From Rhizobium sp. 18055 (lineage in GTDB: Bacteria; Pseudomonadota; Alphaproteobacteria; Rhizobiales; Rhizobiaceae), in assembly GCF_902706285.1 (NCBI RefSeq), contig NZ_CACSKD010000007.1, positions 224,440-288,439 of the forward strand: a stretch of 64,000 bases of DNA, given 5' to 3'. A program made the translations under genes and the position numbers. This document shows positions 7,925 through 14,422 of this stretch, piece after piece (the stretch's first letter is position 1; each line of letters opens with the position of its first letter). The notes under the pieces were generated by a model that made no database searches, was not told the origin of the DNA, and saw only the letters and a program-made list of their open reading frames with translations.

Positions 7925-8421
7925 AAGGCTGGCTCGCTGATGAGGAAGGGGGTGTCGAAGAAGAATTCCTCCAGATTATTCCCCGGCCCGTCGCGATCGA
8001 CAACCAGGAAATCACTGACCGCGCCAAGCGACATCAACGGATGGTGCCAGACATTGCGACGGTAGTTCACGCCCTGATCGCCCCGCGCCAGAAACACCTG
8101 CGGCCGGCCCGGCCGACCGGCGTCGTCTTGCGAGACGACGACCAGAAACGGCCCGCCGGAGATCGGCGAAAAGCTCTGGCTGCCAAGCGGATGCCGCTCC
8201 ATCATGCCCACCTCGTAGGGAAAGCTGCGCGGCTGTCCGCGAAACAGGTTGATGATCACCGTGGCGCCCTCGCCCGTCACATCTGCCGCTGCAAGCGCAT
8301 GAAAACGCTCGGTCGTGCCATTGTTGATATACCGCATCGTTGCCGGATCGGCTTCGATGACCTCGCCGAACGGCGCGAAGGCAACCTTGGTCAGCGGCTG
8401 GATGTCGAGAAAATCTGTCAC
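7921..8421 (-). CDS. allA: Ureidoglycolate lyase
   Basis: 166 residues from GTG 8421, which begins [10 protein letters not shown] and matches the usual AllA length; an ATG at 8445 would overlap the HepT gene. Cupin-type beta barrel with [40 protein letters not shown] and [27 protein letters not shown] segments that contain the AllA metal and substrate residues. It converts ureidoglycolate to glyoxylate and urea. It overlaps uraH by 4 bases and lies 2 bases after a HepT-type toxin gene. Confidence 0.93.
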   Translation of the reverse strand: MTDFLDIQPLTKVAFAPFGEVIEADPATMRYINNGTTERFHALAAADVTGEGATVIINLFRGQPRSFPYEVGMMERHPLGSQSFSPISGGPFLVVVSQDDAGRPGRPQVFLARGDQGVNYRRNVWHHPLMSLGAVSDFLVVDRDGPGNNLEEFFFDTPFLISEPAL

Positions 8422-8423
8422 GT

Positions 8424-8786
8424 CTATTCGCCCTGTATGCGCCAATGGCGCAAAATCTGCAACGTTTCGATCAATTCAGGGATAGCCGTCGTTGCGGTAT
8501 CCCAGATGGTGTCGAGATCGATATTGAAATAACCATGCGCGATCCGGTTGCGCATGCCCTTGATCTTCATCCAGGGCAATTCGGGATGCTCGGCGACGAT
8601 CTCCGGGAACTCATCCATCAGTCGCGTGACCACTTCGCCGATCATCAGCAGATTCATGCCGACGGCACGCTGCTTCAGCACGTCCTTGAGAAAATCATCC
8701 CGACTTGCTCCGTTGATGAATTCGCCGATCTCCACGGCCGCCTGCTGCATTTGATCAAGATAGGATCGGAGCCAGTCTGAGTTCAT
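8424..8786 (-). CDS. hepT: HepT-like HEPN ribonuclease toxin, copy 1
   Basis: 120 residues, all-helical DUF86/HEPN domain. The RNase motif Rx4HxY is intact: Arg79, His84, Tyr86 (RNRIAHGY). In characterised MntA/HepT systems the antitoxin nucleotidyltransferase AMPylates this Tyr and silences the RNase. The start ATG overlaps the MntA-like stop by 4 bases. The gene ends 2 bases before the likely GTG start of allA, so this module is embedded in the ureide operon. Confidence 0.9.
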   Translation of the reverse strand: MNSDWLRSYLDQMQQAAVEIGEFINGASRDDFLKDVLKQRAVGMNLLMIGEVVTRLMDEFPEIVAEHPELPWMKIKGMRNRIAHGYFNIDLDTIWDTATTAIPELIETLQILRHWRIQGE

Positions 8787-9076
8787 ATTGGCTTGGCCTC
8801 TCCAAGAACACGCGAACGCACTCTTTCGGGAAAGTCACCTGGCACCATGAGATGGATATCCGTCCCGTGCATCATACCCTTCAACTCCTCCAGTAACCCA
8901 CCAAGATCAAACAGCGTCGTCCCCGGCAGCGTATCGACCAGAATATCGAGATCGCTGTCCACCCGATCCTCGCCACGCGCCACCGAGCCGAACACGCGGG
9001 GGTTCGCCGCATTGAAGCGTTTCGTCGCCTCGCGGATCGCCTGCCTGTTCTTCTCCAGCACCTCAGATGGTTTCAT
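8783..9076 (-). CDS. mntA: MntA-like minimal nucleotidyltransferase antitoxin, copy 1
   Basis: 97 residues from ATG 9076 (AGGAG 10 bases upstream). The minimal nucleotidyltransferase signature GSx10DxD is present (Gly30-Ser31, Asp42, Asp44). It should transfer AMP to the HepT active-site Tyr. The N-terminal half is almost identical to that of copy 2 (9517-9810), while the C-terminal third differs (DLGGLLEELKGMMHG versus TLGGLQDALEQMMLG), as expected if that part recognises different toxins. Confidence 0.9.
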   Translation of the reverse strand: MKPSEVLEKNRQAIREATKRFNAANPRVFGSVARGEDRVDSDLDILVDTLPGTTLFDLGGLLEELKGMMHGTDIHLMVPGDFPERVRSRVLGEAKPI

Positions 9077-9130
9077 CGCGCTCGAACTCCTGTGCCGCAA
9101 CTATAAGCCACGGATGCAAAACAGAAAAGT
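8922..9130. repeat. Direct repeat, unit A (MntA 5' half plus leader)
   Basis: This 209-bp block recurs at 9656-9864, exactly 734 bp away, with no gaps. I count about 17 mismatches (roughly 92% identity). It covers the 5' half of the mntA-like gene, its ribosome site and ~50 bp of leader. Outside the block the two modules diverge sharply. Confidence 0.85.
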
Positions 9131-9157
9131 GCCACCAATGGCGCCGCCGCCAATGCG

Positions 9158-9520
9158 CTATTCGCCTTGCATCCGCCAATTGCGGATCGTTGCAAGCGAC
9201 GTCAACAGCACAGGCACATCATCCCTGGCGGTTGCCCAGACTTTTTCGAGGTCGATATCGAAGTATCCATGAGCGATACGGTTGCGCATGCCGCGCATCG
9301 CTTCCCACGGAAACTCAGGGTGTTCGGAAGCAAATTCGGGATGCGCCTTGAAAACCTGCGACGCGATCTCCGAAGCCATGAGCAGGCTCATGCCGACGGC
9401 GCGCTGCAGAATCAGATTCGCCAGGAATTCTTCCTCGCTGACATTATCGATCATCGCGTGGGCGTCAGCCGCAGCCTGCCCCATGCGATCCAGAAGATAG
9501 GGAATGCGCTCCGGGCTCAT
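9158..9520 (-). CDS. hepT: HepT-like HEPN ribonuclease toxin, copy 2
   Basis: 120 residues, the same fold and length as copy 1, with the identical motif RNRIAHGYF (Arg79, His84, Tyr86) and identical QRAVGM and WRMQGE/WRIQGE framing segments. The N-terminal 60 residues and the loop before the motif are much diverged from copy 1. The active site looks intact. It overlaps its antitoxin by 4 bases and ends ~80 bases before the start of the second module. Confidence 0.9.
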   Translation of the reverse strand: MSPERIPYLLDRMGQAAADAHAMIDNVSEEEFLANLILQRAVGMSLLMASEIASQVFKAHPEFASEHPEFPWEAMRGMRNRIAHGYFDIDLEKVWATARDDVPVLLTSLATIRNWRMQGE

Positions 9521-9810
9521 ATGGGCTTTGCTTCCCCAAGCACACGACCGCGAACATTCTCCGGAAAATCGCCGGGGGTCAGCAGATGTATCGACGTCCC
9601 GAGCATCATCTGCTCAAGCGCATCCTGCAGGCCGCCCAATGTCAGCAACGTACTCCCCGGCAGCGTATCGACCAGAATATCGAGATCGCTGTCCACCCGA
9701 TCCTCGCCGCGTGCCACCGAGCCGAACACGCGCGGGTTCGTCGCGTTGAAGCGATGTGTCGCCTCGCGGATCGCTTGCCTGTTCTTTTCCAGCACTTCCG
9801 ATGGCTTCAT
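9517..9810 (-). CDS. mntA: MntA-like minimal nucleotidyltransferase antitoxin, copy 2
   Basis: 97 residues from ATG 9810, with the same AGGAG-type leader as copy 1. GSx10DxD is intact (Ser31, Asp42, Asp44). Positions 1-52 differ from copy 1 at only about three residues, while the rest is about half different. It lies 70 bases downstream of uraD on the same strand, so transcription from puuE-uraD could run into it. Confidence 0.9.
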   Translation of the reverse strand: MKPSEVLEKNRQAIREATHRFNATNPRVFGSVARGEDRVDSDLDILVDTLPGSTLLTLGGLQDALEQMMLGTSIHLLTPGDFPENVRGRVLGEAKPI

Positions 9811-9864
9811 CGCGCTCGAACTCCTATGCCGCAACTATAAGCCGGGGATGCGAAACAGAAAAGT
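9656..9864. repeat. Direct repeat, unit B (MntA 5' half plus leader)
   Basis: Partner of the block at 8922-9130, offset 734 bp and co-linear. The shared leader (CGCAACTATAAGCC, then AACAGAAAAGT) suggests that each module was duplicated with its own promoter or leader. Confidence 0.85.
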
Positions 9865-9880
9865 TGCCTGCATTTCCGGC

Positions 9881-10378
9881 TCAACGCGCCGGCAGCAGGG
9901 CCTGCAGCCGAAGAAGCGCGATCCGCTCTACCTGCGCTGTCGCCGTCTCGAATTCCGCCTCGCGGCTGTTTTCGAGCCGCTTTTCGAAGGCTGCAAGAAT
10001 ATCGTCCTTGTTCAGCCCCTTCACCGCGATGATGAACGGAAAGCCGAATTTCTCGACATAAGCGGTGTTGAGCGCGGTAAAGCGTGCATGCTCCTCGGTG
10101 CTCAGCCGATCGAGACCGGCGCCCGCCTGTTCCTTCCTGCTATCCTCGGTCAGCTCGCCCGCGATTGCCAGCCGCCCGGCCAGATCCGGATGCGCGCGCA
10201 GCACGCCGAGCCGCTCCTGCGGGCTCGCCGCCCGAAAGATTGCCACCAGCGGCGCGTGAACCCGGTCGACATCCAGCTTGTCGCCGACGAAGCCGTCGTC
10301 ATAGGCCCGCTCGGCAATGAACGGCGAATGCTCGAACACGCCGCCGAAGCGGGAGATGAATTCGTCGCGCTTGATCAT
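9881..10378 (-). CDS. uraD: 2-oxo-4-hydroxy-4-carboxy-5-ureidoimidazoline (OHCU) decarboxylase
   Basis: 165 residues from ATG 10378, which overlaps the puuE stop (ATGA); longer frames upstream lie inside puuE. Helical fold with FISRFGGVFEHSPFIAERA, LRAHPDLAGR (catalytic His) and the signature FGFPFIIAVKGLN. It decarboxylates OHCU to S-allantoin, completing urate breakdown begun by urate oxidase and UraH. The length is standard. It is followed by the inserted MntA/HepT pair rather than directly by allA. Confidence 0.95.
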   Translation of the reverse strand: MIKRDEFISRFGGVFEHSPFIAERAYDDGFVGDKLDVDRVHAPLVAIFRAASPQERLGVLRAHPDLAGRLAIAGELTEDSRKEQAGAGLDRLSTEEHARFTALNTAYVEKFGFPFIIAVKGLNKDDILAAFEKRLENSREAEFETATAQVERIALLRLQALLPAR

Positions 10379-11301
10379 CCCGTTGTCTCCGGCTTGTGAT
10401 GCGCATGCCAGTGCTCGGCAATCTCGATGCGGCGCGGTATCCACACCTTGTCGTGCGTCAGCACATATTCCATGAAGCGCTTCAACGCCGCCGCCCGCCC
10501 CGGCCGTCCGACGAGGCGGCAATGCAGCCCGATCGACAGCATCTTGGCGCTACCCTCCTTGCCTTCCTGATAGAGCGTATCGAACGCATCCTTGAGATAG
10601 CTGAAGAACTGATCGCCGGAATTAAAGCCCTGCGGCGTCGCGAAACGCATGTCGTTGGTTTCGAGCGTGTAGGGAATGATCAGGAACGGCTTGCCATCGA
10701 CGCCGTTGACCCAATAGGGCAGATCGTCGGCGTAGCTATCGGAGGAATAGAGAAACCCGCCCTCCTCCTGCACCAGCCGCAGCGTGTTGTCGGATGGCTT
10801 GCCCTGGTACATGCCGTAGGGGCGCTCGCCGGTCAGCTCGGTGTGCAGCCGTACCGCTTCCTGGATATGCTTGCGCTCCAGATCCTCCGAAAAGTCCTTG
10901 TATTCGAGCCAGCGATAGCCGTGGCTGGCGATTTCCCAGCCGGCTTCCTTCATCGCCGCTACCGCCTCGGGGTTGCGGGCCATCGCCATCGTCACCCCGT
11001 AGACGGTCGCCTGCACCTTGAGCTCGGTGAACATCCGCCACAGCCGCCAGAAGCCGGCGCGCGAGCCGTATTCGTAGATCGATTCCATGTTGAGGTTGCG
11101 CTGGCCGGGCCACGCCGCACCGCCGACGATCTCAGACAGCAGGTTCTCCGAGGCCGGATCGCCATCGAGGATCGAGCTTTCGCCGCCCTCCTCGTAATTG
11201 ATCACGAACTGCACCGCGATGCGCGCATCGCCGGGCCATTTCGGATCGGGCGTGTTGCGGCCGTAGCCAACGAGATCGCGCGGATAAGTCTCGGATACCA
11301 T
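10375..11301 (-). CDS. puuE: Allantoinase of the polysaccharide-deacetylase family (PuuE)
   Basis: 308 residues from ATG 11301 with GGAAGG upstream; a further 12-codon extension is unsupported. NodB-like fold with FVINYEEGGE, EIASHGYRW (metal His) and CRLVGRPGRAAAL near the C-terminus, typical of cofactor-free bacterial allantoinases. It opens allantoin to allantoate. It is first in the leftward ureide operon (puuE-uraD). An allantoate-processing enzyme is not in the window. Confidence 0.93.
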   Translation of the reverse strand: MVSETYPRDLVGYGRNTPDPKWPGDARIAVQFVINYEEGGESSILDGDPASENLLSEIVGGAAWPGQRNLNMESIYEYGSRAGFWRLWRMFTELKVQATVYGVTMAMARNPEAVAAMKEAGWEIASHGYRWLEYKDFSEDLERKHIQEAVRLHTELTGERPYGMYQGKPSDNTLRLVQEEGGFLYSSDSYADDLPYWVNGVDGKPFLIIPYTLETNDMRFATPQGFNSGDQFFSYLKDAFDTLYQEGKEGSAKMLSIGLHCRLVGRPGRAAALKRFMEYVLTHDKVWIPRRIEIAEHWHAHHKPETTG

Positions 11302-11399
11302 GAAATCACCTTCCAGAAAGTCGGCGAACGGTAGCACCCGGGGGCGGAATGTCGAGACGGAAAGTGCGCAACAGGCTTTTGCCTTTATGGCACAATCTC

Positions 11400-12122
11400 T
11401 TACGCCGGAACGGCAACCCGCTCGCGCCGCGCGCTGACCTTGCCCATCGGGTGCAGCGAATGCACCCGGAATGGCCCGCCATTGCCCTCTTCCATCATCA
11501 GCGCCACGTTTGATATCTTCACGGGTTCTGTCAGCACCGGCTCGAACAGGCTGCGCAGCGTATGCTCGATCCGCGGCATGTCGGCGAGGCTGACAGGCCC
11601 CGTCAACGGCATGTGGAAGCGGAACTCGTCCATCACGTAAGGGCTTCCCCAGCGATGCAGATTGGCGAACTGCGCAGCCGACAGACCATCCGGATCGCTG
11701 CGCTCGATATCGGCATCGCTGAGCGGCGCACGAAAACCATCGAACTGCTGCACGATTGCCGACGCCAGATACTGGACGCGGTCACAGGGCAGCGACGGCA
11801 CCAGACTATAGCAGCCGCCGGTGCGGGCAACCTCGAGCCGCTGGATGTGAAATGGCGTCAGCGTGCCGCAGAAGCGCATCAGATCCCGCAAAAGTTGCGC
11901 CTCCGACACCTCGGCTGCCAGCCGGAAAGGCGCCTTCAGCGCGCCGTGAAAGCCATAGCGCCGCGGCACCGCCGTATGGAACGCGACCTCGTGGATGCTC
12001 AAGCCGCGGATCGCCGTCGGCTCGACCATCTCGCCCGAGAACACGTTGCGGCCAAGCCAGTTGGCGGCCGCATGCGACAGCGGATCATTCGCAGCAGGCG
12101 TGAAACAGATGGCGTAGCGCAT
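11400..12122 (-). CDS. DUF1045 protein (2H-phosphoesterase-like) with altered motifs
   Basis: 240 residues from ATG 12122 (GGAGATATTGC upstream). It matches DUF1045, a 2H-phosphoesterase relative often found with phosphonate genes. The two His motifs are recognisable as YGFHGALKAPF and FRFHMPLTG. In 2H enzymes each His is followed two residues later by Ser/Thr (HxT). Here those positions are Ala and Pro, so catalysis may be changed or lost. No phosphonate genes are in the window. It lies downstream of the FAD oxidoreductase, separated by ~110 bases with a palindrome. Confidence 0.8.
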   Translation of the reverse strand: MRYAICFTPAANDPLSHAAANWLGRNVFSGEMVEPTAIRGLSIHEVAFHTAVPRRYGFHGALKAPFRLAAEVSEAQLLRDLMRFCGTLTPFHIQRLEVARTGGCYSLVPSLPCDRVQYLASAIVQQFDGFRAPLSDADIERSDPDGLSAAQFANLHRWGSPYVMDEFRFHMPLTGPVSLADMPRIEHTLRSLFEPVLTEPVKISNVALMMEEGNGGPFRVHSLHPMGKVSARRERVAVPA

Positions 12123-12227
12123 GCAATATCTCCGTCGGCATCGGGCGCGCGACTCGGGAGCGCGCTGCCGTTTTGCAAGCAGATAGGCGATTTGCATGAC
12201 AGATTGACGAAAGGCAGCAAAAGCTAA

Positions 12228-12244
12228 TTCACGTTTAACGTGAA
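12228..12244. promoter_or_regulatory. 17-bp perfect palindrome at the end of the FAD oxidoreductase gene
   Basis: TTCACGTT-T-AACGTGAA, 8+1+8 bp. The TAA stop of the oxidoreductase gene (minus strand, 12237-12235) lies in its centre. It could be an operator or a small terminator; no T-run follows on either strand. Confidence 0.4.
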
Positions 12245-13413
12245 GCCACGCGAATGTGACTGGCCAAAAGGAAGCTTTCGGGCACCGCAAACGGCACGGC
12301 ACCGCCCGCCGCCATCGTCACCACAGCCTCGGCCAACCGATGCGCCAGCCCGAAACTAACCTTGAAGCCACCGGTCAGCGCCAGCAGATTGGCATGTACA
12401 GGATGCGGTCCGATCATCGGGTCGCGATCGATCGCCTTCGGGCGCAAACCGGCCCAGCGCTCGATCACCGGCGCGTCGGCAAGCATGGGCACCAGCACCC
12501 GCCCCTTTGCCACCAGCACGTCGAGCTGCTCGTCCGTCGAATAGGGTTCGTCGAAGCGGTTCTCGCTGGTGCTGCCGATCGCCACATGCCCTCCCTCATG
12601 CGCAATGACATAGAGCCCGTCGCGAAAGATCGTCGGCAGCGACGGATCGACATCCGCTTTCAGCAAGGCCGACTGACCCTTGACCGGTTGGCCCAGCGGC
12701 TGCGTCAGGCCATCGGTATGGCGCGCAAGCATCGGAAACGACTGATGGCCGGCAGCGATGATGCAATGTCCGAAGGCAATGGAGCCACGTTCGGTCATAG
12801 CCGTACAGCGCTCGAAATCAATCTCGGCCACGACTGAATTCTCGATCACCCGCACATGTCTGGCGTTGCGAACGAATGCGACGAGCACCGCCACCAGCGA
12901 CCGTGGCGCCACCCGTCCGGCCAGGGTATCATGGACGAAACCGCCCTCGATGCCCGATGCGTCCGGCCAGCCGACGACAGACGGCGCGTCAACCACGTTC
13001 CAGTGAAAACGCCGCTCACCAGACTGCCAGTGAACGTCGGCATCAGCCGCACGGTCGATGGCGATCTGGCGCAGATGCGGCTTCGGCAGCGGGATCAGAC
13101 GTCCCGAACGGCGATAGCCCGTCGATAGACCGGTCTCAGCCTCAAGCCTTGCGATTTCAGGCTCCAGCGCCACCAGTGCCTCGAACTGGAACTGCTTCTT
13201 GGCGTTCCACTGATCCGGCGTGTGCGGCATCAGCGCGCCGATCAGCCCGGCGCTGGCGCCCTGGCCGAGAGTGCCGGCATCGATCAGCATCGTATCGATC
13301 CCCATCCGCTCGGCGAAAACCGCCGCCCAGAGGCCCATGATCCCGCCGCCGACGATCAACAATGCTGCCGACGATTGACCCGAAGGCAAGGCCGGACTAT
13401 CGGCTGTGGGCAT
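12235..13413 (-). CDS. FAD-dependent oxidoreductase, DAO family (probable MnmC(o)-like partner of MnmD)
   Basis: 392 residues. Rossmann FAD motif VGGGIMGLWAAVFAER at the N-terminus, and the DAO-family C-terminal RDPMIGPHPVHANLLALTGGFKVSFGLA. No signal peptide. It is divergent from mnmD, and their ATG codons share the palindrome CATG at 13411-13414. In E. coli the MnmD methyltransferase and a DAO-type FAD domain are fused as MnmC, which makes mnm5s2U34 in tRNA. I infer that this gene supplies the FAD half as a separate protein. A generic amino-acid oxidase is the alternative. Confidence 0.75.
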   Translation of the reverse strand: MPTADSPALPSGQSSAALLIVGGGIMGLWAAVFAERMGIDTMLIDAGTLGQGASAGLIGALMPHTPDQWNAKKQFQFEALVALEPEIARLEAETGLSTGYRRSGRLIPLPKPHLRQIAIDRAADADVHWQSGERRFHWNVVDAPSVVGWPDASGIEGGFVHDTLAGRVAPRSLVAVLVAFVRNARHVRVIENSVVAEIDFERCTAMTERGSIAFGHCIIAAGHQSFPMLARHTDGLTQPLGQPVKGQSALLKADVDPSLPTIFRDGLYVIAHEGGHVAIGSTSENRFDEPYSTDEQLDVLVAKGRVLVPMLADAPVIERWAGLRPKAIDRDPMIGPHPVHANLLALTGGFKVSFGLAHRLAEAVVTMAAGGAVPFAVPESFLLASHIRVASR

Positions 13414-14131
13414 GACAGATATCGATCCCGATCAGATTGGCATAACGAACCAGCCGCTTGAATGGCGCGATGGCGATATGCCTTATTCGCCGGCCTTTGG
13501 CGACCACTTTTATTGCCAGACAGACGGCCGCCTCGAATGCGGCCATGTCTTCCTGGCCGGCAACGGCCTGCCTGAACGCTGGCGCGACAAGGACAGTTTC
13601 CGGATCGGCGAACTCGGCTTCGGCACCGGCCTGAACTTCGCAGAGACTTGGCGACAGTGGAAAAAGCAGCGCACGGACGGCCAGCAGTTGCACTTCATCT
13701 CCTTCGAACTCTACCCGATGCAACGCGACGAGATCGATCGCGCCTTGTCGCACTGGTCGGAGATCGATGCCGAGCGCACAGCATTGACGGCCGCATGGCC
13801 CGACCAGCCCGAAGGCACCGTCTCTCTGAAGCTCGACGAACAGACCACGCTCAGCGTCGTCTGCGGTCGTGCACGCGATGGCGTGGCAGCGGCGCGGCCA
13901 GATTTCGACGCCTGGTACTTGGATGGCTTCGCACCATCGAAAAATGCCGACATGTGGTCGGAAGAACTGATGCGCCTCGTTTGCGAAAAGACAGTCGCAT
14001 CAGGCACTTTCGCAACCTACGCAGCTGCCGGCTTCGTCAGGCGAAACCTCGGCGCAGCCGGCTTCACCGTCGAACGCCGACCGGGATTTGCCGGCAAGCG
14101 CGAGATGCTGTGCGGTGTCAAGCCGGCTTAG
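13412..14131 (+). CDS. mnmD: tRNA 5-aminomethyl-2-thiouridine methyltransferase (MnmD)
   Basis: 239 residues from ATG 13412. SAM-binding motif FRIGELGFGTGLNFAETW, then LHFISFELYP, and the family signature WYLDGFAPSKNADMWSEEL with TFATYAAAGFVRRNL. This is the methyltransferase half of MnmC, methylating nm5s2U34 of tRNA. The length fits a standalone MnmD. The stop TAG (14129-14131) is the first three bases of a terminal inverted repeat of a mosaic element. Confidence 0.92.
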   Translation: MTDIDPDQIGITNQPLEWRDGDMPYSPAFGDHFYCQTDGRLECGHVFLAGNGLPERWRDKDSFRIGELGFGTGLNFAETWRQWKKQRTDGQQLHFISFELYPMQRDEIDRALSHWSEIDAERTALTAAWPDQPEGTVSLKLDEQTTLSVVCGRARDGVAAARPDFDAWYLDGFAPSKNADMWSEELMRLVCEKTVASGTFATYAAAGFVRRNLGAAGFTVERRPGFAGKREMLCGVKPA

Positions 14132-14422
14132 AGCCTTTCCGGGTTATATTGAAGCATTCTGCCGGAGCAGGTTTTCGTCGGGGCAAAGGCGATTGGCGAA
14201 GGGCATACCCCTGGTACGTCCGAGCCGATCGCCTTTGATCCTGGCGGAAAGATGCCCGGCCCTCGCTGGTTTGCAAGCAAACCACCGGGGTTGGCTGAAA
14301 CGGGCCGTCTGATCGCCCGGCCGGCTTGGCCGTATGCTTGGGCTACGACGCGCGCCAGCCGGGCGACCATCCGACTCCGTTTGAGCCAACAGAATGCTTC
14401 AATATAGCCCGGAAAGGCTCTA
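14129..14422. repeat. Palindromic mosaic element with 33-bp terminal inverted repeats
   Basis: Ends 14129-14161 and 14390-14422 are inverted repeats with a single mismatch. Inside are three further perfect stems: 14185-14193 with 14228-14236 (9 bp), 14267-14274 with 14277-14284 (8 bp, 2-nt gap), and 14313-14321 with 14358-14366 (9 bp). The whole ~294 bp could fold as a long closing stem with three arms. No open frame inside is credible. It resembles the intergenic mosaic or MITE-like elements of rhizobia in size and palindromy. Its outer TAG trinucleotides are the stop codons of both convergent neighbours. Confidence 0.85.
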
